Source: Ustulina deusta (taxonomy: Eukaryota > Ascomycota > Sordariomycetes > Xylariales > Xylariaceae). From it: a stretch of DNA of 64,000 bases. Position numbers and translations under genes: made by a program. The notes below the pieces were generated by a model. It saw only the letters and a program-made list of their open reading frames with translations, searched no databases and was not told the origin of the DNA. Shown piece after piece: positions 32,584 to 43,564 of the stretch; position 1 is the first letter of the stretch, and every line of letters starts with the position of its first letter. The stretch is taken from contig JAJNNX010000017.1 in NCBI GenBank assembly GCA_023159155.1, forward strand, positions 62,001 through 126,000, given 5' to 3'.

Positions 32584-34954
32584 TTTGCTTGAAAGCTCCT
32601 GATGATAAACACATGTGCTTTTTTATAGCCTGGACGAGGTTGGCGATGGTGGGAGGTCTATTAACGAGCGTTGTGGGAGAGAGGGGAAACCTTATTTCCT
32701 AGTCCAACAAAGATGGCATGATGGAGGGAGCAGGCCCGTCATTTATACACTGGCTGACCGAGTTCCAAGGAATCCACGTACCTGGTAATGGCACGCAGGC
32801 GCGGCAGATGCTGCTTCTCACTGGTCGATCTCATACAACCGACGAGACCACAGGCGGGGCTGCAGACGCGCGGTCCGGCTTTTCTTCCAGGGTATCACCC
32901 CATCTGCACGTGTATGTATGTAGTGTAGTTGTGGACTGCCAGGGGTGCAGACAAGGAAGAGAAGAGAAGAAGAAGAAGAAGAAAAAAAAAAAAAAGAGGA
33001 TGCAGAGGGGTGGTTTGACAGCTCCAGCTCCGACAGCCAACCAACCAACCCACCCCGTAGCCCTCGCCTCTCACCTCCCAATCTAGGCCGATGTCGATTG
33101 CTGTTCATGACATGTCGAATGCATCATCCATCATCCCAGTCAATATCAAAGCAACTGCAACTGGCCCAAAGAACAGCCCTCCTCGAAACAGGATTCAAGT
33201 CTATTCTCTCCAGCCCCAAGCCACAAACAATGCAGCTAAGCTACAGAGGCTAGGCGTTCGACCGGTCCGGTGTTCCCCTGTGGTCGGCCAGGCATGGCGC
33301 CAATGTATTATCTAGTGCGATGGGAACGAATGAGGCGGGTTGTGCTACTGGAAGTGGTTGATGAGTTAATGCCGCTAATAAACCCCGCCTTATTTTGGGA
33401 CTTGGAATGCCTTAGAGTCCTCCAACTACATTAGTGCCTGGTGCTTAGTAGGTGCCATTCCACTAGACCAGCTTTACTTGCCTATCAGGTACCTACTCTA
33501 TCTCGGTCTTGGTGTTTCAAGACTGACAGTACAACGTCTATACTACTACACCTATACTAATATTTTCTGTTATTGCCTCACATTACATGAAGATAAGCTA
33601 GGGAGTGTTGTTGGCTGCTAGACCTATGACCAATTTCGAATATCAGAAGTTCACATACCGAATTGACATTGTTGTCACGTACCTGGTCTCTATTTTGTTT
33701 CCCCACAAGGTGAAAGCGAAGACAGAAGTGAACGTAGGGATCCACTATCTAACCCGGTGGTCGACCGAGTGGAGGACAACTTTTGACACATGGGACTGAT
33801 CCAGAATAGTTTCCATTATAGGCTTAGCTTATTGATCCGCAGCAAGACCGTGGATTGCCCTGTGGGTATTGGTAGGTATTCTCAACTACATTGCACTACA
33901 CTTTAGTACTTATCTCCTGCGTACACTAATATCTCAATGAGCCACCAACTCCAGGATTGTGTCGGACCGAGCCAATAGGTAGGTAACCATTGACGAGGCA
34001 TTTCACCTTACCTACCTAATATATACCTACTGAGGTAGTCCAAGGGAGAAACAGGGACAGGGGTCATTGGGGAAATTTAGTGTAGGTTCGTAGTACACTC
34101 CAGTATGTAGTGTCTACATAGGTACCGAGGCTCGGTACACTGGTTCACTGTCAATTTTCTATGTGTAGTGTATTCATATCGTAGCAGTACAGAATTCCAG
34201 AATTAAGGAGATCAGTACCTCAGACAACACTACAGTACGCATGCACTATCAATAGAACACACACGGAGTTACATGGTCTATATCTACACGTGTAGTAGAA
34301 ATTCTTTAGCGAGTTATCATAATGCTTCCATAGGTACTGTGAACTAGGTAGTACCACTCTGGTACGACAGCATGAGTAGGTACTCATACAGGGATGTGTA
34401 TGGGACGGAATTATGATATATAACAATAGAACGAGTTCTAGAGGTGAAAGATCCCGTGACTGCATGTGACCGATCATGCATGCATGCACTATGCATGGAC
34501 ATCGGGATCAGCATCGAATCTGCATGTCTGCCAGCGAGGTCGATGTGTTTCATTAGGTAAGTCGAGCGCCAGTTCCAATCCAAGCAACACGTTTTATGCA
34601 ATAAAGCGAGTATGGTAACATCAGTTCGCTTACAACCATTTAATTTCTCTATTACGTCTATAGATATCTTTGAAGGTTTAGGTAGGTACCTAACCTACAC
34701 CCCCACGCAGTACTTAGGTACACCGATTAATCTGGATTAATCTCCATGGAAAGACAATACTTGGTACAGCATGCATTTGGGCATATACGAGCTAGGATAT
34801 CACCGCATCATCCATAGTAGCATTCTAGATCCTCCGACTCGGCATTCAGTCCTACCTATTATGCTGTAGCGTAGAGTCGGTGGTCCAGTCTACACCGCCC
34901 ACACACACGACTGCTGAAGCACGACACCAGTGACCAACCTTGCCCACCGCCGCC
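32584..34954. other. Long intergenic region with purine tract and TACCTAGG-type motifs
   Basis: About 2.4 kb. A purine tract (AAG/GAA units, then an A-run) lies at 32955-32998. From about 33440 to 34730 the DNA is studded with TAGGTACCTA and TAGTGTAC words. No gene is supported. The 3' end is the promoter of the YwbE-domain gene. Confidence 0.45.
32955..32998. repeat. Polypurine tract
   Basis: GAAGAGAAGAGAAGAAGAAG-type repeat grading into a run of A, all purines on the plus strand. Confidence 0.8.
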
Positions 34955-35554
34955 ATGGGACCAGATTCCGTGCCGAGAACTCACCAGGTCATTCCTGGCG
35001 CTCTGGTTAACATTATCTTAAAAGCTGATCAGCCCACAGGTCGCCAAGTGCGGGGGACTGTACAGCACGTGCTGACCAGAGGTGATCACCCTCGGGGAAT
35101 CAAGGTGCGACTGTCAGATGGTCGCGTTGGCCGGGTCCAGAGCATGGCTCTAGCTGTTGAGGGAGACTCATCGACGCAGTCATATTCTGGCTCAACTTCC
35201 ACGGATAATCCGAATCCGTCATCTCCTATGGTTCCATCTCTAGAAAATGCTAGAGGACCAAGAGGTCGGGGGCATCGGCCACGGTACCGCGATGCTCGTC
35301 TCGAGGAACCCCTTGATGCTGCTCCCGAGCAAATAGACTTAGGCGCGTATATCGTGCCGTCTAGACGCAGGGGAAGAGGTAAAAAAAGAACCAACATCAT
35401 GGCAGATGAAGAAGACAACCTCGAGGGTGATCCGAACAGCAACAGCTACGAAGCAGATGTCGTCTCGGCCATTGCCACATGTCCAGTATGCGGGGCTTTC
35501 GAAGGAGACGAGACTGCTGTTGCCCATCACGTTGCTGAGCATTTTGGATCTTAG
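34955..35554 (+). CDS. YwbE-domain protein with C-terminal zinc-finger-like motif
   Basis: An intronless 199-residue frame from the ATG at 34955 (MGPDSVPRTH). Residues about 13-68 match the small YwbE family: PGALVNIILKADQPTGRQVRGTVQ, then HPRGIKVRLSDGRVGRVQ. In bacteria this is a stand-alone protein of unknown function with an SH3/KOW-like look. A basic, disordered linker follows (RGPRGRGHRPRYRD, SRRRGRGKKR). The end has CPVCGAFEGDETAVAHHVAEHF, where two Cys and two His are spaced like UBZ4/C2H2-type fingers. The likely role is nucleic-acid or ubiquitin binding in the nucleus, but this is inference. The upstream in-frame TTG is not taken as start. Confidence 0.75.
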   Translation: MGPDSVPRTHQVIPGALVNIILKADQPTGRQVRGTVQHVLTRGDHPRGIKVRLSDGRVGRVQSMALAVEGDSSTQSYSGSTSTDNPNPSSPMVPSLENARGPRGRGHRPRYRDARLEEPLDAAPEQIDLGAYIVPSRRRGRGKKRTNIMADEEDNLEGDPNSNSYEADVVSAIATCPVCGAFEGDETAVAHHVAEHFGS

Positions 35555-36176
35555 ATTCGATTGGGAGACTGTCGCTATGAATACCGAATCCACCCTCATC
35601 GGTTGACGGGCTCGATCCAACAGTCTACACCTGGATAATGGATGGTTTGAGAACATCAGCCTCCCCCAGTCTCAGTGGCGAAGATTGCAGGGAGCAGTCA
35701 GAAATATTGCATGGCCCATGATTCAAAACGACTGGAATCAAATCATGAACCCAGAAGTCCGAATCAAAAACACACGACAATCCTTTTTTCGGTCATAGAG
35801 CATACATACCGAAACCCCCAGAGATACGTAGGAGCCAGAGGTATGTGTATCGATAATGGAGGTCTCGATCTAGTCGGTCCCAGAAGTGGCTATATAGTGA
35901 TTGTATGAAGTGCCCCTTCCATGTACAGTACCCAGGCATACACCTTCCCATACCCGGCGTTATATGAGGAGTTTGGGTGCAATTAGGTTTTCTAATTCAG
36001 GTTGTAGTCTCATCATGGCCCGACGTCCAGGCAGGCCATCACTGGACGTCGGGCAGGCCATCAAGGTTGGCCATCAAGGTCCCCATCCTTACGCAGTCAC
36101 CCGCAGGTATAAGAAGAATAGCAACCGAGACATTTACTTCATTTAAAGCGAAATAATTATCAGCAGTAAAAAAATA
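35555..36176. other. Intergenic region with second copy of a dispersed repeat
   Basis: 622 bp between two plus-strand genes. About 35828-35950 aligns with 2928-3075. The remainder is the promoter of the flavoprotein gene. Confidence 0.5.
35828..35950. repeat. Diverged dispersed repeat, copy 2
   Basis: Shares with 2928-3075, in the same order and orientation, GTAGG(A/G)G(C/T)CAGA, GGTC(C/T)CAGA, GTGGCTATATA, AAGTGCC(C/G)CTTCCAT and CTTCCCA/ATTCCCA. The copies differ at many positions and by small gaps. Confidence 0.6.
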
Positions 36177-37861
36177 ATGGAGGGAAAGACATCAAGCGTC
36201 ATTCAAGTCCGCGACGTGATCATTGTTGGGGCCGGCCCCAGTGGGCTGGGAGTCGCCGCCCGACTATGTGAACATATGCCGGCAGCGAACTTCACCGACG
36301 ATGAACACCAACGCTTTCACTGGATCAAGCAATTCCGTGCCTCCAAAGCGAGTACTAAACACCCTAAACACCGGAGAGGCAGAGAAACGCAACGTAAAGA
36401 ATCTGCTGCTCCGACCATCACGCAAGAATTGGATCTGCTAGCGCTCGACGCCTTCGGCACCAGCTGGATGCAACGTTGGCAGGGCATGTTCAAGACGTTT
36501 GACATATCGCATCTTCGGAGTCCCATGTTTTTCCACGTTGATCCGTCGGAAAGGGATGGCTTGCTATCGTATGCATACGCTACCGGCCGAAATGACGAGT
36601 TACGAGAGCTCCACGGTTGTGTCGGGAAGGAGCTGAGTAAATATCAGAGAAAGAAACGGGAAAGAATAGGAAGACAGTAAGATCTGACATGCACTCTGAA
36701 TAGACTGACTGATTACTGAGGTGGTGAAGGCAACAAAACATCCCTACCATTGACGAGCGGGAACGTACAGACTACTACGTGCCCTCGACGCCCCTATTCT
36801 TCTCCCACTGCGACTGCCTTGTGGACCGGTACAAGCTCGGCGACACCATGCTCTCCCAGGAGCAAGTTGAAGATATCCGTTATGATTACGTCGGGGATTT
36901 CTCCGACGAACAGAAGATATTCTGCGTCAAGACCAACAAAGGATGCCATTATGGGAAGATTGTCGTTCTAGCTATCGGCGGCAACGCACCCCAGATACCC
37001 TGTCCGCTCAGCAATGAGGAGATGGAGGGAGCCACCCACGCTATGCATATCAAGACCTTCCCACCCCTTTATATGCAGAAGAAGATGGCGACCAAGGCCA
37101 GGACGAATGTGTTAGTGGTGGGTGGTGGCCTCACCTCAGCTCAGATTGCTGATCTCGCCGTCCGTCGAGGAGTCGCCAAGGTATTCCTGATCATGCGCGG
37201 CCCGCTGAAGATCAAGCATTTCGACATCGGTCTCGAATGGGTCGGCAAGTTTCGAAACATAGAGCATGCGCAGTTTTGGAACTCCGAGTCAGCTGAAGAG
37301 CGATGTAGAAAAATCATGGCGGCTCGGAATGGCGGCAGCATCACCCCGTACTACAAGAAAATCGTCGAAAAGCACATCTCGGCGGGCCGCTTAGACATGT
37401 TGCTGCACACCACAATTGACGCTAAGAAGTGGGATCCCGTGTCGAAAACTTGGAACGTCTCCCTGAAGGGAGAGCGGCAGGATCTCCCGCCCATCGACCA
37501 CATTTACTTTGCGACAGGTGTGGGAACGAACTTTGAGAGTCTACCGTGCTTACAGTCCATGTGTCGCGATTACCCGGTCGAGAAATGTGGTGGCTTCCCT
37601 TGCATCACGGAAAAGATGGCTTGGAAGGACGATGTCCCTCTCTTCGTGGCTGGGCGATTCGCAGCGCTCCAACTCGGCCCCGGCGCCCATAATCTTATCG
37701 GTGCGAGGATAGGGGCGGACAGAATTGCATGGTCGATCCAAGAATTGCTAGGAACTGAGGAGGGCGGCGACCGAAGTAATTGGGGCCAAGACAAGTTCAA
37801 TTACCTTACTGGTAGGGGGAGTCGTTTTGACGCGCTAGCCAATATTCCCGTCGCCACATGA
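36177..37861 (+). CDS. FAD/NAD(P)-binding oxidoreductase (flavin monooxygenase-like)
   Basis: Two exons, 36177-36676 and 36730-37861, giving 543 residues. The FAD-binding Rossmann motif GAGPSG lies at 18-23, right after DVIIVGAG. A second dinucleotide-binding motif VLVVGGGLTSAQIADLA lies near the middle. The layout fits a two-dinucleotide-binding flavoprotein of the FMO/pyridine-nucleotide-disulphide oxidoreductase type. The C-terminal HIYFATGVG matches the ATG motif of these enzymes. The 53-bp intron (GTAAGA...GAAG) joins KKRERIGRQ to QQNIPTIDERERTDYYVPSTPLF. Its AAG acceptor is inferred from frame. Substrate unknown; no neighbouring biosynthetic genes suggest one. Confidence 0.82.
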
Positions 37862-38253
37862 AGTAGGAGGAGCAACGGGACGTTACAATGGATAGTCTAA
37901 CAGCGACATTAGTTTGATGACATCGCAATTCCGATGCCAAACAGCGCAATCACTTTCTATACATAGTGTAGTCTTCCATTGAAGAGCAGCCCTGGGTTCG
38001 CCCAATCTAATAAGAATCAGCGAGGTACTAGCCATCTTAGTATTCTCGTCAACGACCAAGAATGCCGCCACCAAATTCGCCTTTGCCACCTTCGCCCTCC
38101 TCATCCGTGACGCCGTAGAAACAACGACATTGAAGTCTCCGTCTACTCTATCTATCTCTAACGCTTCCCGCCCTACCATCTATTCCCCCCACCCCTCCAT
38201 CCCTCTTCCACCCATGCACTCACACTTTTAGAGAAGAATCGGCAGGAAACCCT
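37862..38253. other. Convergent intergenic region
   Basis: 392 bp between convergent gene ends. It must hold both terminators/polyadenylation regions. No specific signal is seen. Confidence 0.4.
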
Positions 38254-38961
38254 TCAGTCAACAAACTTCTTCTCGAAAACGCGAAACTCAGTCGGTCCAG
38301 AAAGCAGCTCGAACAAGCGCGGATACGCCTGCTCGAAATCGCGCAGCTCGACACGGACGTACCCCAGCCGCTCGTACCAGTCCTGCAGCCGCGTCTTGCC
38401 GGCGTGCTCGAAGTGCACGGGGGCGAGGAGCTCGAGCCGCATGGCCCGCAGCCCCAGATGTCGGCGACACCGCTCCTCGGCGAAGACGACCAGGTCGCGG
38501 CCGACGCCACCGCCGCGGCGCGGGGGATCCACGGCCAGCATGCCGAACTCGCCGGCTGTGGGCGAGACTTGCTTCATCGATATGCAGCCTATGGGGGTGC
38601 CGTGCGTCTCGTGGAAGGCGGGTTTTGGCCCGCCGATGTCGTCGGCATTGGAGTTGGCAGCAGAGCCGTTGGCCCCGCGACGAGGCAGATAGGCCACGGC
38701 GAGCTCGCCGGCGCGAAGCAGGTCTGCGATGTCTTCGGCTGAGGTCCGCTCGAAGTCCGTGCTATAGATGCCACGCTCTGCCTCGCTGTATACCCTGTTG
38801 ACGAGGCGTGTCAGGGCCGTAGTGAGGGCCTCGTCGTCGGCTGCCCAGGACGGCGGCACGGCGATCTCGGCTCTCGCCGTGTTGTTACTGGATTGTGATG
38901 GTGTGGGGGGCGGCCCGACTATCGAGGCTGTCTTGGCTGGAATGTCTTGCTTGGCGTCCAT
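38254..38961 (-). CDS. GNAT family N-acetyltransferase
   Basis: An intronless 235-residue frame. The acetyl-CoA-binding region reads GEFGMLAVDPPRRGGGVGRDLVVFAEE (about 138-164), where RRGGGVG is the Q/RxxGxG/A loop. It is followed by LRAMRLELLAP and LQDWYERLGYVRVE, the classical C-terminal GNAT elements. No signal peptide or membrane segment is seen. The acceptor substrate is unknown. The coding region is GC-rich, which creates long antisense frames with no family resemblance. Confidence 0.88.
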   Translation of the reverse strand: MDAKQDIPAKTASIVGPPPTPSQSSNNTARAEIAVPPSWAADDEALTTALTRLVNRVYSEAERGIYSTDFERTSAEDIADLLRAGELAVAYLPRRGANGSAANSNADDIGGPKPAFHETHGTPIGCISMKQVSPTAGEFGMLAVDPPRRGGGVGRDLVVFAEERCRRHLGLRAMRLELLAPVHFEHAGKTRLQDWYERLGYVRVELRDFEQAYPRLFELLSGPTEFRVFEKKFVD

Positions 38962-39964
38962 GGTGGGCCTGTCTGTTTGTCTGGTTGTCTGTCTGTTTGT
39001 TTTTTCTCGCTTGCCTTGACCCTGGAATAGATGGGATAGTCTAGCCAGTGCAACTTAAATGGAATAAGATGAAGTGAGAGTGAGAGTGAGAGTGAAAAGA
39101 CACAGAATAAGAAGGAGAGGAATGAATGTCGTGTGTGAATTTTGCAGCCTGTTGGTTGTGTGGCAGTTTGTAATGAATGACGCCGGAAGTAGACAGGACA
39201 GCTAACGGGCACATAACAGCCAAACTACCTAGGCACCTAACAGAGCTCGTTTTCTCGACTTCATCCCAAACAACAACAATCCTGTTTCTCGGCCACTTCT
39301 ACGTAGTTTCCACTCCTGGGGCCGGCTCCGTGCATATTCGCTCTACTGGGAGTGGGCACGTACTGGGACTGTATATGTAAAGGTTGGGGAAGGCACAGTC
39401 AGATTCCCACTGTATTTAGGTGGCAGTTGTACGGCTAGAACCCCTCCATTTACAATACAACATCTTTTTGGCCTCGCCAGCCACTTTCTCTGGGGAAGTA
39501 GCCATCCCCTGAGCACCGACCGCAGACGCAATTAGCGGCACTGTAGCGTTGCACAGTAATGACTCAAGTGACACAGAAGGGTAATACAGCGACAAGCGCC
39601 GGGCCGAAGTCGGTTTCAGAAGACCCATCTTAACCGTTAGCAAGCGAGCAAGTAAACAGCCATTTTATTTGATCGGCCCATTTTCTGGCGTTAGTAAGCC
39701 GAGTTTGAAGGGATGGCAGCAGTGTTTTATTTCTCTCTGATTGATTTATCTAGGTCTGAAACACGTGGGAGTGGGTGGGTAGTGTAGAACCGGTGAAGTG
39801 AAATTAATGTGGCGAAACCATTCCCTCCAATCAATGTGACGGTGATGCCTGGCTCATGTATTGATTCGCCTCGATGAATCCCCTTTCATTACATTATTAC
39901 ATGGACCTCTCAGCTGACCCAGCATCTCACACCCCCCTGGTCTCCCGCTCCACTCCAACCGACC
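38962..39964. other. Intergenic region
   Basis: 1 kb holding the promoter of the GNAT gene and the 3' flank of the surface-protein gene. It contains GTCT-type repeats at about 38968-38998 and a GAGTGA repeat at about 39074-39096. No gene is supported. Confidence 0.45.
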
Positions 39965-40663
39965 TCACAGCACAGCAACGGCACCCATAAACCCAGCAAC
40001 AGCCACAGCAGCAGCCACGACGAAGCCCGTCTCGCGCGGCGCGGCGTTGGTTGTGGGGACAGCTGAAGAAGGCGACGCAGAGGTAGATGCGCCAGCAGAA
40101 GAGACCGCATGAGAGGTCGTCGCGTGGGGGGTAGATGTCTCGCTAGCCGCAGTGGTGTGCGCCGACGTAGTAGCAGCAGCACTCGAAGCAGCAGCACTCG
40201 TAGCAGCAGCACTCGTAGCAGCAGCACTCGTAGTAGCAGCAGCAGTCGTCGCGGCGCTAACGAGCCCAGTGACATCCGAGCTGCAGACAGGGTAGGCGGT
40301 GGCGGCTTCCCCGACGAGGCTCGAGCAGGCGGTGATGAAGTTGTCGATCTCGGTCGTGTGCGAAGAGACCCATGCGAAAAGCTCAGATGTATACGAGACC
40401 CATTCCGACTGCAGGGTTCCCGTGAACGACGGGGTGACGCAGGGGTCGGCGGGCAGCGTCACGGACTCTAGGTCGGCTGGTGGCGTGGGCTCCGAGAGGT
40501 AGAGCGTCTGGACCATGCTCAACGCCGACTGGCACGCCGGGTCGAGGCTCAGGTTGTCGACCTGTCGGTTCTCGATGAAGTCGCGCTTGGCAATGGCCGG
40601 AATCTGTGCTGTCACAGCGCCGAGGACAGCTGCGATGACGAGGATTTTGGACCACATCTTCAT
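39965..40663 (-). CDS. Small secreted, probably GPI-anchored cell-surface protein
   Basis: An intronless 232-residue frame. An N-terminal signal peptide (about 1-19, WSKILVIAAVLGAVTA core) is followed by a globular part of about 130 residues with four Cys (DPACQ, DPCVT, TACSS, YPVCS), presumably two disulphides. A Ser/Thr/Ala-rich stalk follows, built from repeated ATSAA/ATTSA units. The C-terminus is a hydrophobic tail (VVAAAVAVAGFMGAVAVL) preceded by small residues, the pattern of a GPI attachment signal. Such proteins sit on the fungal cell wall or plasma membrane. It resembles infection-structure or surface proteins of plant-associated ascomycetes, but I do not recognise an exact family. 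Start at 40663; the ATG at 40657 is also possible. Confidence 0.75.
   Translation of the reverse strand: MKMWSKILVIAAVLGAVTAQIPAIAKRDFIENRQVDNLSLDPACQSALSMVQTLYLSEPTPPADLESVTLPADPCVTPSFTGTLQSEWVSYTSELFAWVSSHTTEIDNFITACSSLVGEAATAYPVCSSDVTGLVSAATTAAATTSAAATSAAATSAAASSAAATTSAHTTAASETSTPHATTSHAVSSAGASTSASPSSAVPTTNAAPRETGFVVAAAVAVAGFMGAVAVL
40165..40256. repeat. In-gene Ala-rich tandem repeat
   Basis: GCAGCACTCGTAGCAGCA-type units repeat about four times, encoding the Thr/Ser/Ala stalk of the surface protein. Length variation between strains is plausible. Confidence 0.75.
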
Positions 40664-42285
40664 TTTTTGGGGGGGCGGTGATTAGATGGGTAGATATAGG
40701 TGATTTGTGATCTCTATTTGGTAGAGTGTGAATGCGTAGGTAGTCGATTCAGAACTACTTTGGAGGGTAGAAACAAATGCCGGCAGAGGAAGGGAGGCAC
40801 GAAAATACACTGGAGAAAAAAAATTTGAGCTCTTATGGCTCTTTGAGCGGGATGCAAGTTACACAAAGAGGCAGGTTTATTACCTACCTAGGTAGGTACC
40901 TAGGTATTGTCATAAGCACGTCACGTGTCAGGAAATTAACGCTGATGTTTGCCTGGATTCTTCAAAATTGCACATTCGCCTCCTATTTAGATGCATGGCA
41001 ATACTTGTAGGGCTATCAGGGGTAAGAGGCATACGATAAGCGAGCAAGGAACAGGAGTGGCGGCCAAGGATCCATGGCAATGGTTACTATTCTAGGCCTG
41101 GCACTGTACCAGCCAATAAGCCGGATAGGGCACAAATACGAGGTTGAGCCGTGACTAATACGGCGTGACCAGAATCACAACAACACCGTAGGTAACCTAT
41201 GCATATTGGTAGGTATTAGTGGACATGAGGAATTTCAAGGACGAATAGGCTAAGCTTTCCATCTCGCTTGGCTCACAAGGGCTGGAATCCGTATAAACAG
41301 GCCCACCTAATGTACACTAGGTATCTCACTCAGCAACTTCCGACTTAGCAAGGCAGTACAAGGGCTGAAATGAGCGGTGTTTCATCATGTTTGTGGCAAG
41401 TGCGAGTGCGAGTGCGAGTGATAGTATTCTTCTTCACTTGAAGGCGTCCCGGAAAAGATGTGAGTAGTTTTTGAGATGGGAGAATAAGACCGAGTATTGT
41501 TCAGGCTCACATTCATATACTAGGTCAGCCATTTCCGCAGGGCACTATTCCACCCGAGATGAGCGGAGGCTCTGTTCTCAGAGATGTATTATTGTTATCT
41601 CATGTTCAACATAAGGTAGGTACAAGAGGTTGGTAGCCCGCAATAGCCACGTCTCTTGCCTCCTCCGTTTTCATATCCACACTCACTACACCTTTGCTCT
41701 AGGCGGCAAAACGTAGATACGGCCTCGGGGATAGCGTCAAAGTTCAATCAGCCCTTTGTTGGCCTATACAAGTGCCCCTAGCTTGTTTTCAATAGCAAGA
41801 TCTTAGCTAGTAATTCCTAGTGTTCACATGTTCCACCCTGCCAAGTCGTTTGCGAATCGACCGGTTGGCATGTCCTCGTCGAATTCCAATTCTTACTCGG
41901 GATAGTCCCAATAATATTCGTATGGATGTGTATATACATCTGCATCAGTCCCCCGGCGCACTCTGGCGTTGGCCATTTTCGAGGCCGCTCGAAGTAAATG
42001 GCGGTCCCAGCTGTGCAGAGGCTCATTGTGTTGCTTGTAGTCAACACCAGTGCCTCTCTTCACAATAATAAGGACCTCGTAGTATTTCTTTAAGAGTAGC
42101 TCTTGATCCCTAGATCACAATCACTGTTAACCGTCAAACACTCACAACAATAATATGAAGAGGGATGCAAGTATAATAGTTCCCATATAATAGATAGTTG
42201 ATGCAACCATGTTCGGTTTCAGACAAGGCACATGAGGGTGAAGGATTTGCAGCATGAGATAATTCATTGAAAAACAAGGTACCAC
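40664..42285. other. Intergenic region with palindrome and hexamer repeat
   Basis: 1.6 kb. It contains a perfect 18-bp palindrome at 40881-40898 and GTGCGA repeats at about 41398-41421. About 42205-42230 resembles part of the dispersed repeat seen at 2960-2985. No gene is supported. Confidence 0.45.
40881..40898. repeat. Perfect 18-bp palindrome of TACCTAGG type
   Basis: TACCTACCTAGGTAGGTA is self-complementary and is directly followed by a second palindrome, TACCTAGGTA (40897-40906). The inner 16-mer recurs exactly at 61101-61116. Confidence 0.85.
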
Positions 42286-43017
42286 TTACTCGTCAACGCC
42301 ATAGCCTTCCGGGTCCTGGCCTGTAGGAATTGTCTGCTCGAGGATGTCTCTAGTCTCAGGATCCATGACTGATCCGGCTGACTTATGTTTGGTTGATAGG
42401 TATATAGTGACCTGAGGCTCAGCCGACGCAGTGTCTCGAGTATCTAATAATTGTTGCCAACAAGAGGGTTGCGGCTGGCGTTTTACACCGTTTTGCAATG
42501 CATATGCAAGCATTTCGGGGGTTTTAGTGATATAATGCAGCTCCTTCCACCCATTTCCCCCGGCAATCATATATTGAACTGAGATATAGGAATCGTAAGG
42601 ATTGCTGTCTCCTAAGACAGTCAGTATATCCAACTGAAGACCTGGGAGCTGTCCAAACACCAGCGGCAGGAGTTCCTAGACCTCAAAGAGCCCGTACCGG
42701 TGTGTATCGCCATACACGCGGACGTGTCGTATTTTGGAGATGGTCTCGATTGGCAGGGGAGCCAACTTGTAGAACATTATGCTGGGACCGCCAAAGTCGA
42801 AGAGAGTATAGCGTAACCACTTGTCGCCAATCTCGAATCTCATCCGTCGGCAAGTTCCGCGCAAAGCAAGAGAGTTGCTACCAGGTCGTATTTGAGAACC
42901 AAAGGAAAGTCTTGTTCCGGACCAGACGTGGCGATAGATCTCATCTCGGATTTCCTGGGGAGGTCGAGAAAAGAATATGCTCTTGCCTTGTGCATTGATT
43001 TCTGTCCCGTCTGCCAT
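42286..43017 (-). CDS. Fungal 2EXR/F-box-like protein interrupted by an in-frame TAG
   Basis: A minus-strand frame of 244 codons from the ATG at 43017 (MADGTEINAQ) carries a TAG at codon 114 (42678-42676). Before it, FFSRPPQEIRDEIYRHVWSG and LALRGTCRRMRFE fit the LPxEIRxxIY-type domain of many fungal proteins that start like F-box proteins. After it, in the same frame, ELLPLVFGQLPGLQLDILTV continues as expected. So the TAG is a nonsense mutation, an edited codon, or part of a missed 42-bp intron (GTGTAT...TCTAG). The last codons GAC GAG TAA overlap a possible donor GTAAGT, so the 3' end may continue. Function unknown. An upstream in-frame ATG at 43176 is less likely. Confidence 0.5.
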
Positions 43018-43564
43018 CTTGCCTTCTAGGTGCTTCCTTCGCAGGGTTGTGTCGGAGAGTAATGCAGACGGGCAAAGGGAGCTGTAACAGGACAAGATGA
43101 GGTCAATACTGAGTCTTAAAGGGAAGAGTTGTTGTGCATACATATATAAGAGGCTTCTGGCTGTCTTTCTAGGCATGTCGGGCCAGTTGTTGACGGAGTG
43201 GCAGGTTAGGAAGTCAGTACCTGTTCGGTGGGTTCTAAGAGAAGATGAGAGTTTTGCATGTAGGATGCAATAAGGAAGTTGCGCATGGAGGCATAGAGGG
43301 GAATGAGGTGTCGCGTTCGGATGCTGGTGCAGTCACTTGGCAGAAGGTTGGCAGTACGTCGATTACCTTAAGTGCCATGTTTGTGTTTGAGCCGATAGTT
43401 TGTTTACAACAATGGCAAGAGCAAAGATGCGAAAATGAAGGAGCATCCAAGATAACAGCGGGGCATCGATAAAAGTTGTAGCTCACCAATTAGCTAGGAA
43501 ATATGAATCTTCTATTAAGCGAGCGACACGAATGCCATCAAGGCCGCACAACCAGACCGTCTTA
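43018..43564. other. Intergenic region
   Basis: 547 bp between the end of the MFS gene and the start of the TAG-interrupted gene, both on the minus strand. It holds the promoter of the latter. Short ORFs only. Confidence 0.4.
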
